Of a stretch of 64,000 nt of DNA, positions 53,903-63,180 are shown one piece after another; the first letter of the stretch is position 1; each line of letters opens with the position of its first letter. Origin of the DNA: Lachnospiraceae bacterium. Its GTDB lineage: Bacteria > Bacillota > Clostridia > Lachnospirales > Lachnospiraceae. A model generated the notes under the pieces. That model saw nothing but the letters and a program-made list of their open reading frames with translations, searched no databases and had not been told where the DNA came from. The stretch lies in the NCBI GenBank assembly GCA_017450065.1, contig JAFSYI010000034.1, positions 1 through 64,000 of the forward strand. Reading direction: 5' to 3'. The position numbers and the translations under genes were made by a program.

Positions 53903-53923
53903 TATAATAAATTGATTTATTAT
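53903..53923 (+). promoter_or_regulatory. mbl -10 box overlapped by a perfect palindrome
   Basis: TATAAT at 53903-53908 overlaps ATAATAAAT-TG-ATTTATTAT (53904-53923), perfect nine-base arms. The -35 region 17 bases upstream is poor (TTTTAA). The layout suggests an operator on this promoter. Confidence 0.45.
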
Positions 53924-53966
53924 GTAAATTGACTTAACCAGTTTCAGTTTAAAAAGGGGAAATACT

Positions 53967-54968
53967 ATGGTTTATACAGACATTGGAATAGATCTGGGAA
54001 CTGCCAGCATACTGGTATACATTCACGGAAAAGGAGTAGTGTTAAAGGAGCCGTCGGTTGTAGCCTTTGACAGGGATACAAATAAGATAAAGGCAATAGG
54101 TGAGGAAGCAAGGCTGATGCTTGGACGTACTCCCGGAAATATCGTGGCGGTAAGGCCTCTCAGGCAGGGAGTTATCTCGGATTATACGGTTACCGAGAAG
54201 ATGCTTAAATACTTCATACAGAAGGCCATAGGAAGAAAGACCTTCCGTAAGCCGAGGATCAGCGTATGTGTACCCAGCGGCGTGACCGAGGTTGAGAAGA
54301 AGGCGGTTGAAGATGCTACCTACCAGGCAGGGGCAAGGGATGTTGAGATAATCGAGGAGCCGATCGCGGCAGCTATAGGAGCCGGGATAGACATAAGCAA
54401 GCCCTGCGGGAACATGATAGTGGATATAGGCGGAGGAACCTCGGATATTGCCGTTATCTCTCTTGGAGGCACTGTAGTAAGCAATTCCGTCAAGATCGCG
54501 GGTGATGATTTTGACGAGGCAATCGTAAGATATATGAGAAAGAAGCATAATCTGCTGATCGGTGAGAGAACGGCGGAGGAGCTTAAGATAAAGATCGGTA
54601 CTGCATTCAAACAGCCTGAGGTTGACTATCTTGAAGTAAGGGGACGTAATCTGGTAACGGGACTTCCCAGAACAGTCAAGGTATCAAGTGAGGAAACCGA
54701 AGAAGCGCTGCGTGAGACAACGGCTCAGATAGTAGAGGCGATCCACAGCGTGCTTGAGAGGACTCCGCCGGAGCTGGCTGCCGATATCGCAGACAGAGGG
54801 ATAGTCCTTACGGGCGGCGGAAGCCTTCTCAGGGGACTTGAAGACCTGATCGCATATAAGACAGGTATAAACACAGTTACCGCCGAAGATCCGATGACGG
54901 CGGTGGCAATAGGAACAGGTAAATATGTAGAGCTCAGGTCGGGATATGACGCCGACATAGATGCGTGA
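53967..54968 (+). CDS. mbl: MreB-like actin homologue, probably Mbl
   Basis: A 333-residue bacterial actin that guides cell-wall synthesis along the cell side. Actin-fold phosphate loops: IGIDLGTASILVYIHGKG and MIVDIGGGTSDIAVISLGG; adenosine motif GIVLTGGGSLLRGLEDLI. Two flagellar FlgF/FlgG-type genes follow, as in the mbl-flhO-flhP arrangement of Bacillus subtilis, which favours Mbl over MreB. AAAGGGG precedes the ATG. Confidence 0.9.
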   Translation: MVYTDIGIDLGTASILVYIHGKGVVLKEPSVVAFDRDTNKIKAIGEEARLMLGRTPGNIVAVRPLRQGVISDYTVTEKMLKYFIQKAIGRKTFRKPRISVCVPSGVTEVEKKAVEDATYQAGARDVEIIEEPIAAAIGAGIDISKPCGNMIVDIGGGTSDIAVISLGGTVVSNSVKIAGDDFDEAIVRYMRKKHNLLIGERTAEELKIKIGTAFKQPEVDYLEVRGRNLVTGLPRTVKVSSEETEEALRETTAQIVEAIHSVLERTPPELAADIADRGIVLTGGGSLLRGLEDLIAYKTGINTVTAEDPMTAVAIGTGKYVELRSGYDADIDA

Positions 54969-55063
54969 TCCGGCCGGGCCCGGTAAATGATAAATACAGG
55001 TATATGTGCTGTTTCTGATAGTCGGATATGGGGAATCAACAGTAGCGGCAGGGGGTGTAACTT

Positions 55064-55870
55064 ATGTTAAAAGGACTGTATACGGCCAGCACCGGAATGG
55101 TAAACGAGCAGCGGAGGGTAGACATACTGTCGAACAATATGGCCAACGCGGCAACCACCGGTTATAAGAAGGAGGGTTCAACCTCACAGGCTTTCAAGGA
55201 TGTGCTGGCTTATAAGATTAAGGACAGGACAGAGCCCTATATGGCAAGGTATGAGGGCATCATGAACATGGGCGTCAAGATCGGTGAGACCTATACCGAT
55301 TATTCGCAGGGCTCGTTCCATGAAACGGGAAATACCTTTGACGTGGCACTGGCCGGTAAGGGATTCTTTAATATCGAATATACGAATAAACCCATGAACG
55401 GGCAGGAGCAGGAAACCTCGGTAAAATATACAAGAGACGGTACCTTTACCTTAAATCTCAAGGGTGAGCTGGTGACCAAGGACGGAGATTATGTACTGGA
55501 TACCAATGGCCAGCATATAACCCTTGATCCGCTTCTCAAATATGAAATAGACAGAGCGGGTGTTATAAGGATAGCTTCACCCGGAGCGCAGCAGGGTGTT
55601 GAGCAGGCAACGATCGGAGTTACGGATTTCGAAGACTATGACTTTCTTGAAAAGTACGGAGAGAATCTGTACACGCCTGTGGAAGGAGCGAACCAGGTGG
55701 CGGCAGAGGCGCAGGTATATTCGGGATATCTGGAGGCGTCCAATGTCCAGGTGGTTCAGGAAATGGTGGATCTTATAGCTTTTACAAGAGCATATGAATC
55801 AAACCAGAAGATCATACAGGCCTATGATCAGACACTTGATAAAGCAGTTAACGATCTTGGTAAGATTTAA
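55064..55870 (+). CDS. flagellar rod/hook-family protein, FlgF/FlhO type
   Basis: A 268-residue flagellar basal-body rod protein. The N-terminus is MLKGLYTASTGMVNEQRRVDILSNNMANAATTGYK-like with the conserved asparagines. The central KGFFNIEY...YTRDGTFTLN and the C-terminal YSGYLEASNVQVVQEMVDLIAFTRAYESNQKIIQAYD pack the coiled-coil termini in the rod. Order after mbl fits FlhO. The start here is unusual in being preceded by AGGGGGTG. It is followed by the FlgG-type gene. Confidence 0.87.
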   Translation: MLKGLYTASTGMVNEQRRVDILSNNMANAATTGYKKEGSTSQAFKDVLAYKIKDRTEPYMARYEGIMNMGVKIGETYTDYSQGSFHETGNTFDVALAGKGFFNIEYTNKPMNGQEQETSVKYTRDGTFTLNLKGELVTKDGDYVLDTNGQHITLDPLLKYEIDRAGVIRIASPGAQQGVEQATIGVTDFEDYDFLEKYGENLYTPVEGANQVAAEAQVYSGYLEASNVQVVQEMVDLIAFTRAYESNQKIIQAYDQTLDKAVNDLGKI

Positions 55871-55992
55871 ACACAGATATGGTGCCTGTAATATGAAGGT
55901 ATAATGAAAAGCCGGCGTCTTTATGACAGATGCCTGCCGGTGAAAAAGAGCAATAAACAGGGTAGTGTAAAGCAGGTCATGGAGGGTTATAT

Positions 55993-56871
55993 ATGGTAAG
56001 AACATTATGGACAGCTGCTTCGGGAATGATAGGACAGCAGACTAACGTGGATACGATAGCAAATAATCTTGCCAATGTTAATACAGTGGGTTACAAGACA
56101 GAGGTAAATGAGTTCAAGTCTCTGCTATATCAGACATTGCAGAGTAAGACGACAACAGCCAACGGTGAGAATAAGCCCATAGGGGCTCAGGTGGGACTGG
56201 GTGTGAGAAATGCATCCATAACCTCCCAGTTTACCCAGGGTTCTTTTCTGGAATCGGAGAATCCTACGGCATTTGCCATAGGCGGTGACGGCTTCTTCGC
56301 CGTACAGACGGGAACTACTCCTGCCGATATCCGCTATACAAGGAACGGTAATTTCATTTTCGCTTTGGGAGATATACAGGGAAATACTCTTAAGCTTACG
56401 GATTCGGACGGACATCCGGTCCTGACGAGTGCGGGGAATCCGCTGGTAATTAACCTTGGTGACATACAGAAGATCAATCCGGATGTGAATAAACTGATGG
56501 GCGACAGGATCACGGTGGATGAAATGGGTCAGCTTATGTATCCCGATCAGCAGAATAATCTTCAGTATATAGGTGGAGCCGACAATCCTCTTACGATAGG
56601 TCTGTATCAGTTCCAGAATCCTTCGGGACTTAATAAGGCGGGTGATTCGCTGTATTCGGTGACAGCCGCTTCGGGAGCCGCAATAAATGAGGCAAATAAT
56701 GCAAATGTCGAAAAATCCGTGATCCGTCAGGGATATCTGGAAGGCTCCAACGTACAGGTTGCGGATGAGATGGTAAATCTTATCATTGCCCAGAGAGCAT
56801 ACGAATTTAACAGCAAGGCAATACAGGCAGCCGATACCATGATGCAGGAAGCTAACGAACTGAGAAGGTAG
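55993..56871 (+). CDS. flgG: flagellar distal rod protein, FlgG/FlhP type
   Basis: A 292-residue rod protein: LWTAASGMIGQQTNVDTIANNLANVNTVGYKTE at the start, GDGFFAVQTG and YTRNGNF in the middle, RQGYLEGSNVQVADEMVNLIIAQRAYEFNSKAIQAAD at the end. These termini form the rod coiled coil. FlgG builds the distal rod; an FlhP-type role is possible given its place. GGAGG precedes the ATG. The 122-base gap upstream has an imperfect GCCGGC stem. Confidence 0.9.
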   Translation: MVRTLWTAASGMIGQQTNVDTIANNLANVNTVGYKTEVNEFKSLLYQTLQSKTTTANGENKPIGAQVGLGVRNASITSQFTQGSFLESENPTAFAIGGDGFFAVQTGTTPADIRYTRNGNFIFALGDIQGNTLKLTDSDGHPVLTSAGNPLVINLGDIQKINPDVNKLMGDRITVDEMGQLMYPDQQNNLQYIGGADNPLTIGLYQFQNPSGLNKAGDSLYSVTAASGAAINEANNANVEKSVIRQGYLEGSNVQVADEMVNLIIAQRAYEFNSKAIQAADTMMQEANELRR

Positions 56872-56961
56872 TAGTACAGATCTTTATCGGAGCTGTTATT
56901 AACAGGTATGGAATTGTGGCATTATGTGGGCCGGGACCGGTATGGTTATGGAGGCGGGTTT

Positions 56962-57417
56962 ATGGAAATAGGATCTTTGAATTCCGCATATTTCAATAAT
57001 ATGCTTGAAAACACGGGAAGCTCGACAGAGAACATTAAGAATAAGCTGAACAGTGCCAAAGCTGCGGGCAAGGCTCCGTCGGATGACGAGCTTATGGAGG
57101 TATGTAAGGAGTTCGAGGCATATTTTATGGAGCAGATATTCAAGAACATGAAAAGCTCCATGGTTCCCAAAAGTGAAGAAACCTCCGGTTCAATGGCTAC
57201 GCTTAAAGGCTATTATGAAGATGAGATGATGAAGGAGTATGCAAAGAGCGCCGCGGGCCAGTCGACAAACGGGCTTGCGCAGATGCTTTTTGAACAGATG
57301 AAACGGAATTACAGTACCACTGATATTCCATCGGGGAAAAACGATCCCGCCGCGGAGACCACGGAAAGTGCAGCCGCAGCAGGGACAATACAGGCTGATG
57401 AGGAGCATAAACAGTAA
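56962..57417 (+). CDS. FlgJ-like rod-binding protein
   Basis: A 151-residue protein with the rod-binding domain: LMEVCKEFEAYFMEQIFKNMKSSM and GYYEDEMMKEYAKSAAGQ. It lacks the C-terminal muramidase domain of proteobacterial FlgJ, as is common in Firmicutes. It should cap and help assemble the flagellar rod. ATG 56962 is preceded by GGAGG; an in-frame ATG at 56908 would lie before that site. It follows the FlgG-type gene in one probable operon. Confidence 0.85.
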   Translation: MEIGSLNSAYFNNMLENTGSSTENIKNKLNSAKAAGKAPSDDELMEVCKEFEAYFMEQIFKNMKSSMVPKSEETSGSMATLKGYYEDEMMKEYAKSAAGQSTNGLAQMLFEQMKRNYSTTDIPSGKNDPAAETTESAAAAGTIQADEEHKQ

Positions 57418-57450
57418 ACGGGTAAGTTAAGTGTGTTATAAAGAAAACAG

Positions 57451-59667
57451 ATGGATTCAATAAGGGGATATATAGAGCATATTATTTTCAGGAATGAAGA
57501 TAACGGTTATACGGTTCTTAACCTTGTTTCGGGAGAGGATGAGATAACCTGCGTCGGATTCTTTGAATATGCTGACGAAGGGGAAAATGTAGAGCTTAAG
57601 GGCAGCTATACCGAACATGCGGTATACGGTGACCAGTTTAAGGTGGAGTCCTATGAGATAAGGCCGCCCGAGGATACGCTTTCGATAATAAGATATCTCG
57701 GTTCGGGAGCGATCAAAGGTGTCGGCCAGGCACTGGCTGTAAGGATAGTTAAGGAATTCGGGGAGGATACCTTCAGGGTTATCGAAGAAGAGCCCGAACG
57801 TCTTGCGGCGGTAAAAGGAATAAGTGACAGAAAGGCACGGGAGATAGCGCTTCAGTTATCGGACAAACAGGAGCTGAGGCGGGTGATGGTCTTTCTTTCG
57901 GGGTACGGCATATCAGGCGCATTAGCCAGTAAGATATATAACAGATACGGCAGTGAAACATATCGAATAATCAGCGAAAATCCCTATTTACTTGCAGATG
58001 ATATAAACGGAGTAGGCTTCAAAACAGCCGATGCCATAGCAAGAAGAGCCGGTATAGAAACAGATTCCGACTTCCGCATAAGAAGTGCGATCACATATAT
58101 CCTTGGCGTGGCAGCAGGTGAAGGCCACTGCTATCTGCCCGTTGAGGAGCTGATAACGAGATCCGTAAAGCTTCTGGAGGTTTCCGGGGATTCCGTAAGG
58201 ACTCAGATATCGAACCTGTCCGTTGAGCAGAAGATATTTATAAAAAAGATAAAAGAAGAAACGGCAGTATACGGTAAAGCCTTCTATTATATGGAGCTTA
58301 ACTGCGCAAGAAGGCTTAAGGATCTTGATATAACGGCCTATGAGGATGAAGCAGATATATATAAGAAGCTTGGCGGAATTGAAAGGTCGGAAAAAAAAGA
58401 GCTTGAAGAACTGCAGCGCAAAGCGGTCGTGAAAGCTGTCTGCAACGGACTTACAGTGATAACCGGAGGTCCGGGAACCGGTAAGACAACGATAATAAAT
58501 ATGATAATACGGTTCTTTGAAGCCGAGAGGATGGATTTCGTTCTCGCCGCTCCGACCGGAAGAGCAGCCAAGCGGATGACGGAGACTACGGGATTCGAGG
58601 CCTCAACCATCCAGCGGCTGCTTAAGTTAAGACCGGCGGGAAAAGAGGATGAGCGCGGGGGCTTTTATTATGAAATGAATGAGGATAATCCGATAGAAGC
58701 CGATGCGGTGATCATAGATGAGATGTCGATGGTGGATCTTCCGCTGTTTAATGCCCTGTTAAGGGCCGTTCCCGTAGGCGCAAGGCTTATACTTGTAGGG
58801 GATATCAACCAGCTTCCCAGTGTCGGACCGGGAGCCGTCCTTAAGGATGTGATCCGTTCGGGAAGCTTTAATGTGATCGAGCTTAAGAAGATATTCAGGC
58901 AGGCCGAACAGAGCGATATCGTTGTAAACGCCCATATGATAAATGAAGGAAGACATCCCGCGCTTGATAACCGGAGTACAGATTTCTTCTTCATTGAAAG
59001 AGATAATGTGGATCTTATTCTAAACAATATCATTCATCTTATCAGGGAGAAGCTGCCCAAATACGTAAATGCCGCTCCGTATGATATACAGGTTCTTACT
59101 CCGATGCGAAAGGGAAGCCTGGGGGTTGAATCACTAAATCCGATAATACAGAGGTACCTGAATCCCGCAGATCCGTCAAAAAAGGAATATGAAACGGATG
59201 ATGCTGTCTTCCGCGAGGGCGACAAGGTCATGCAGATAAAGAACAATTATCAGCTTGAGTGGGAGATAGTCAGCAGATACGGGATCCCGGTCGACAGCGG
59301 AACCGGGGTATTTAACGGAGATATGGGGATAATAAAGGAAATAGACAGGCTGAATGAAACGATGGTCGTTGAGTACGACGGTCAGAGGCGGGTAAATTAT
59401 CCTCTTTCGGGGATCGATGAGCTCGAGCATGCCTTTGCCGTGACCATTCACAAATCCCAGGGAAGTGAGTATCCTGCGGTCGTGATCCCGCTGCTTAACG
59501 GCCCGAGGATGCTGTTTAACAGGAATCTTCTGTATACCGGGTTCACGAGGGCCAGGGACTGTGTTGTCATTTTGGGCAGCAGGGAAAAGGTGAACGAGAT
59601 GATCGATAATACTGATGAGCATTTAAGATATACCGGGCTGGATTATCAGATATCCGGGATGGAATAG
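57451..59667 (+). CDS. recD2: RecD2-type DNA helicase
   Basis: A 738-residue SF1B helicase acting outside RecBCD. N-terminal OB and helix-hairpin-helix regions (GSGAIKGVGQALAVRIV; LAAVKGISDRKAREIA; DINGVGFKTADAIARR) are followed by Walker A GGPGTGKT (339-346), Walker B VIIDEMSMVDLPLFNALL, LVGDINQLPSVGPG and the final AVTIHKSQGSEYPAVVIPLL. No clear ribosome site precedes the ATG. The gene lies between flagellar and competence genes. Confidence 0.93.
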   Translation: MDSIRGYIEHIIFRNEDNGYTVLNLVSGEDEITCVGFFEYADEGENVELKGSYTEHAVYGDQFKVESYEIRPPEDTLSIIRYLGSGAIKGVGQALAVRIVKEFGEDTFRVIEEEPERLAAVKGISDRKAREIALQLSDKQELRRVMVFLSGYGISGALASKIYNRYGSETYRIISENPYLLADDINGVGFKTADAIARRAGIETDSDFRIRSAITYILGVAAGEGHCYLPVEELITRSVKLLEVSGDSVRTQISNLSVEQKIFIKKIKEETAVYGKAFYYMELNCARRLKDLDITAYEDEADIYKKLGGIERSEKKELEELQRKAVVKAVCNGLTVITGGPGTGKTTIINMIIRFFEAERMDFVLAAPTGRAAKRMTETTGFEASTIQRLLKLRPAGKEDERGGFYYEMNEDNPIEADAVIIDEMSMVDLPLFNALLRAVPVGARLILVGDINQLPSVGPGAVLKDVIRSGSFNVIELKKIFRQAEQSDIVVNAHMINEGRHPALDNRSTDFFFIERDNVDLILNNIIHLIREKLPKYVNAAPYDIQVLTPMRKGSLGVESLNPIIQRYLNPADPSKKEYETDDAVFREGDKVMQIKNNYQLEWEIVSRYGIPVDSGTGVFNGDMGIIKEIDRLNETMVVEYDGQRRVNYPLSGIDELEHAFAVTIHKSQGSEYPAVVIPLLNGPRMLFNRNLLYTGFTRARDCVVILGSREKVNEMIDNTDEHLRYTGLDYQISGME

Positions 59668-59683
59668 AAGCAGTACGGAATTT

Positions 59684-60406
59684 ATGGGCACGATATATGA
59701 AAAAATTCAGGAAATGATATATCCCGGACGTTGTCCGGTATGCGATGACGCCGTGGGATACGGCAGAGGCCTTATATGCGGTGAATGCAGTGAAGATCTT
59801 AAGCCGATAACGGAACCGTATTGTATGAAATGCGGAAAACCCGTGAGGAATGAAGCATTCAGGATGTGCAGGGAATGCAGTACAAAGGCGGATACGTACG
59901 AATATGTACGGGGCCGTGCGCTATATGAATATGACGGGGCGCTTAAGGACAGCCTGTACAGGTTCAAATACGGCGGACGCAGGGAATACGCGCGTTTCTA
60001 TGCGGAAAGGATGGCGAACGTCATGGGTGAACAGATCATCGGCTGGAAACCCCAGGCGCTTATCCCCATACCTGTCCATAGAAGCAGGCTCAGGCAGCGC
60101 GGATATAATCAGGCGGCGGTCCTTGCAAAGGAGCTTTCAAAGATCATCTCCGTACCTGTAAGGGAGGATATTCTGATCAGGAGTGAGAAAACGCGGGTTC
60201 AGAAGGAACTGTCGGCTGATGAAAGAAGAAATAATTTGAAAAAGGCTTTAAAAATAGCCCATTTTGATGTAAAATTAAAGAACATCGTGTTAATTGACGA
60301 TATATATACTACAGGGAGCACAATCAATGCCGCAGCTTCCTGTCTGCGTGATGCGGGGGCAGATAATATCTATTACGCAGTCATAGGTGCGGCGGTTAAT
60401 GATTGA
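59684..60406 (+). CDS. comFC: ComF family phosphoribosyltransferase-like protein
   Basis: A 240-residue protein with an N-terminal zinc region (CPVCDDAVGYGRGLICGEC; CMKCGKPV; CREC) and a phosphoribosyltransferase fold ending in LIDDIYTTGSTINAAASCLRDAGA, the PRPP loop. ComFC is needed for DNA uptake and helps process incoming single strands. The next gene is yvyF-like, as in the comF-flagellar locus of Bacillus subtilis. Its ATG is 17 bases after recD2. Confidence 0.9.
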   Translation: MGTIYEKIQEMIYPGRCPVCDDAVGYGRGLICGECSEDLKPITEPYCMKCGKPVRNEAFRMCRECSTKADTYEYVRGRALYEYDGALKDSLYRFKYGGRREYARFYAERMANVMGEQIIGWKPQALIPIPVHRSRLRQRGYNQAAVLAKELSKIISVPVREDILIRSEKTRVQKELSADERRNNLKKALKIAHFDVKLKNIVLIDDIYTTGSTINAAASCLRDAGADNIYYAVIGAAVND

Positions 60407-60438
60407 AAACAAGACAAAAAAACAGGGAGGTATGAATT

Positions 60439-60846
60439 ATGAATCCACGAAATTGTAAGTTATGCGGAAGGTTGTTTAATTATATAGCAGGGCCTCCGTA
60501 CTGCCCGGCATGTAAGGACGACCTTGAGAAGAAGTTTCAGGAAGCCAAGGAGTTTATAAGGAACACACCGCATGCAACGGTTGCCATGGTAGCCGAGGAG
60601 TGTAAGGTTCCCGAGAAACAGGTTAAGGAGTGGATAAGGGAAGAGAGACTTATATTTGCCGATGCTACGGTTGCCGGAATAACCTGCGAAAGCTGTGGCG
60701 AGCCGATCCTTACCGGACGTTTCTGCGTTAAGTGTAAGAATCAGGTGATGAATGACTTGAACGGCGCTATCAGGAAGCCCGAGGCTCCCAAGGTTGAGAA
60801 GAAGACTAAGGACAGCCCGAGAATGAGGTTCCTTGATAACAGATAG
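60439..60846 (+). CDS. YvyF-like flagellar operon protein
   Basis: A 135-residue protein matching the flagellar-operon family that includes YvyF: CKLCGRLFNYIAGPPYCPAC is a CxxC pair, then TVAMVAEECKVPEKQVKEWIREERLIF is a helix-turn-helix-like segment, and a second CESCGEPILTGRFCVKC zinc site follows. Its position after comFC agrees. A regulatory role in flagellar synthesis is suspected. GGGAGG precedes the ATG. Confidence 0.87.
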   Translation: MNPRNCKLCGRLFNYIAGPPYCPACKDDLEKKFQEAKEFIRNTPHATVAMVAEECKVPEKQVKEWIREERLIFADATVAGITCESCGEPILTGRFCVKCKNQVMNDLNGAIRKPEAPKVEKKTKDSPRMRFLDNR

Positions 60847-60855
60847 GAAACACAA

Positions 60856-61245
60856 ATGTTAAATGAAGACCGAATAGAACTTATGACCAAAATGGCTGCT
60901 TATGAAAACAGGCAGGGGAAGAAGGATATGCCGATCAACTCATATTTCAGGGGTGATTATATCAGCTTCCAGGTTCTCAAATCGGCATTATATGCCACCG
61001 TGGGATTCGCTCTTGCGGTGGCAATGTATATATTGTATGATATTGAGGGCTTCCTGACGGATTTCTATAAAATGGATATACCTGAATTCGTCAAGGGACT
61101 GGGTGTTAAGTATGCCATAGTATTGGCAGTATATCTGCTGATATCATACTTTGTATATGCCTTCAGGTTCACGAGGGCTAAAAAGCATATCAAAAAATAT
61201 GTTGCCCAGCTTAAGGAGCTTGAAGAGATGTACGAATGGGAATAG
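60856..61245 (+). CDS. membrane protein of unknown function, two helices
   Basis: A 129-residue protein with an acidic, soluble start (about 1-40) and two predicted membrane helices (about 45-65 ALYATVGFALAVAMYILYDI; 80-102 KYAIVLAVYLLISYFVYAF). A charged, helical tail follows with KKHIKKYVAQLKELEEMY. I do not recognise a family. It starts nine bases after the yvyF-like gene and 27 bases before another membrane protein, so it is probably in the operon that leads to cdaA. Confidence 0.65.
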   Translation: MLNEDRIELMTKMAAYENRQGKKDMPINSYFRGDYISFQVLKSALYATVGFALAVAMYILYDIEGFLTDFYKMDIPEFVKGLGVKYAIVLAVYLLISYFVYAFRFTRAKKHIKKYVAQLKELEEMYEWE

Positions 61246-61272
61246 ATAAAATAGTACTGAGAGGTTTCTGAC

Positions 61273-62253
61273 ATGACGAATCTGCTTGTCATAAAGGAAC
61301 AGCTGATAGGCTTCTTTTCCAGATTTGAAGCCTATATAAAGGCTGTTATCAAGTTCTTTTTATCCATGGTTGCATTACTGTTGATAAATTCGGATCTTGG
61401 CTATATGTCAAAGATCGATAACGGTGCGCTGGTGCTCATCGTGTCTTTATTATGCTCATTTCTGCCAATGAATCTGACAGTGATCATCATGGGTGTATTT
61501 ATCCTGCTGCATCTGTATGCTCTGTCACTGGAGTGCGCTCTGGTCGTCGGGATAGTATTTGTGATACTGTTTGTGATCTATCTGAGATTTGCTCCGACTG
61601 ATTCGGCTTCAGTTATACTTATGCCGATATGCTATATGCTCAGGATACCGTATGTGGTTCCGCTTACGCTCGGATATGTGGGAAATCCCATGTCATGTGT
61701 GGCTACCGCGTGCGGAACAGTGATCTATTATATGCTTGAATATGTCAAAGCCAATGCCGAGCAGATATCTTCACTCGGATCGGATGCGGAATCGGCGCTC
61801 GGAAGCTTCAAATATCTGATAGACGGACTGCTTGGTAATGACGAAATGCTTCTTATGGCCATAACATGTGCCGTAGTGGTCATTGCGGTTTATATGATCA
61901 AGAGTCTTCCCATAGATTATTCATGGAAGATAGCTTTGGGCATGGGCGTTGTGGTTAACGTTCTCATAATACTTATCGGCTGTTCCGCGTTGGAAGTGGA
62001 CATGTCGATAGGAGGAGTATTTATAAGTACAATGATTTCGGCGGTCATTGTTCTGATCATTCAGTTTTTCATATTTAATGTCGATTATTCGAGAACTGAG
62101 AACGTACAGTTTGAGGATGACGAGTATTATTACTATGTTAAGGCGATACCGAAGGTTTCGGTGGAAGCACCCGATGTCAACGTGAAGAGGTTCAGCTCAT
62201 ATGACGATGACGACGATTATGAAAACATGAATGATGATTTTTATGCGCAGTAG
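61273..62253 (+). CDS. polytopic membrane protein of unknown function
   Basis: A 326-residue protein with about eight membrane helices between residues 20 and 275. A loop at about 155-185 (ANAEQISSLGSDAESALGSF) breaks them. The tail is acidic and carries YDDDDDYENMNDD. I do not recognise a named family. The gene precedes cdaA by 33 bases and follows the two-helix protein by 27, so all probably share a transcript. A role linked to c-di-AMP or the envelope is only a guess from position. Confidence 0.65.
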   Translation: MTNLLVIKEQLIGFFSRFEAYIKAVIKFFLSMVALLLINSDLGYMSKIDNGALVLIVSLLCSFLPMNLTVIIMGVFILLHLYALSLECALVVGIVFVILFVIYLRFAPTDSASVILMPICYMLRIPYVVPLTLGYVGNPMSCVATACGTVIYYMLEYVKANAEQISSLGSDAESALGSFKYLIDGLLGNDEMLLMAITCAVVVIAVYMIKSLPIDYSWKIALGMGVVVNVLIILIGCSALEVDMSIGGVFISTMISAVIVLIIQFFIFNVDYSRTENVQFEDDEYYYYVKAIPKVSVEAPDVNVKRFSSYDDDDDYENMNDDFYAQ

Positions 62254-62286
62254 CTGTAATAAAGGGTGAAAGGGTTGTAATCCCAG

Positions 62287-63180
62287 ATGGAACAGATAGG
62301 CGAATCCATTAAAACATTTACGGACCGGTACCTTGGATGGGTATCGATGCCGATGATAAGATGGACTGATATAGTTGAGATCATAATAATTTCATTTCTT
62401 GTATACCATCTGCTTAAGTGGATCAAGACCACAAGGGCATGGTCACTTTTGCGGGGTATCATAATCATATTGGTCTTTGTGTTTATAGCAGCACTGTTCG
62501 ATATGACAACGATACTCTGGATAGCAAAGAATGTAACGGGAATCGCCGTTACCGCTTTGGTTGTCGTATTTCAGCCCGAGCTGCGTAAGGCTTTGGAACA
62601 GCTGGGCAAATCCAATGTACTCTCCGGTATTCTTCAGTTTGACCCTACAAGAGTAGCCAGTGAATTATTCTCGGATGCAACAATAGATGAGCTTGTAAGA
62701 GCGTCCTATGAAATGGGTAAGGCCAAGACAGGAGCTCTTATTGTAATACAGAACAACGATCTGCTGACCGAGTATGAGCTTACTGGTATAATGATAGATT
62801 CGCTCGTGTCAAGCCAGCTCCTTATCAATATTTTTGAGCATAATACACCTTTGCACGACGGAGCGGTGATAATCCGCGGCAACAGGATAAGTGCAGCGAC
62901 CTGTTATCTTCCGCTGTCTGATAATATGCAGCTGAGCAAGGAGCTCGGTACAAGGCATCGTGCGGGCGTAGGTATATCGGAAGCGACGGATTCCCTTACG
63001 ATCATAGTGTCGGAGGAAACCGGACGTGTTTCCGTAGCACAGGGAGGCGAACTCTCGAGGAATATTGACGAGAGCTTCCTGAGAAATAAGCTTCAGGTGC
63101 TTCAGAGTAAGACATTGGAAGAGAAAAAGTTCATTTTCAGGAAAGGCGGGGCTAAGAATGAAGGAAAAGCTGACAAATAA
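62287..63180 (+). CDS. cdaA: diadenylate cyclase CdaA
   Basis: A 297-residue enzyme that makes the second messenger c-di-AMP from two ATP. Three N-terminal membrane helices (about 35-105) precede the DAC domain with D191-G192-A193 in HDGAVIIRG and R223-H224-R225 in GTRHRAGVGISE, the two catalytic motifs. c-di-AMP controls potassium uptake and osmotic balance. The stop lies 23 bases inside the cdaR start, so the pair is coupled. Confidence 0.96.
   Translation: MEQIGESIKTFTDRYLGWVSMPMIRWTDIVEIIIISFLVYHLLKWIKTTRAWSLLRGIIIILVFVFIAALFDMTTILWIAKNVTGIAVTALVVVFQPELRKALEQLGKSNVLSGILQFDPTRVASELFSDATIDELVRASYEMGKAKTGALIVIQNNDLLTEYELTGIMIDSLVSSQLLINIFEHNTPLHDGAVIIRGNRISAATCYLPLSDNMQLSKELGTRHRAGVGISEATDSLTIIVSEETGRVSVAQGGELSRNIDESFLRNKLQVLQSKTLEEKKFIFRKGGAKNEGKADK

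Noticed and set aside
54969-55063. Sigma-D (sigma-28) promoter before the flagellar rod genes.
   Set aside because: TAAA is present but the spacing to a GCCGATAT-like box does not fit.
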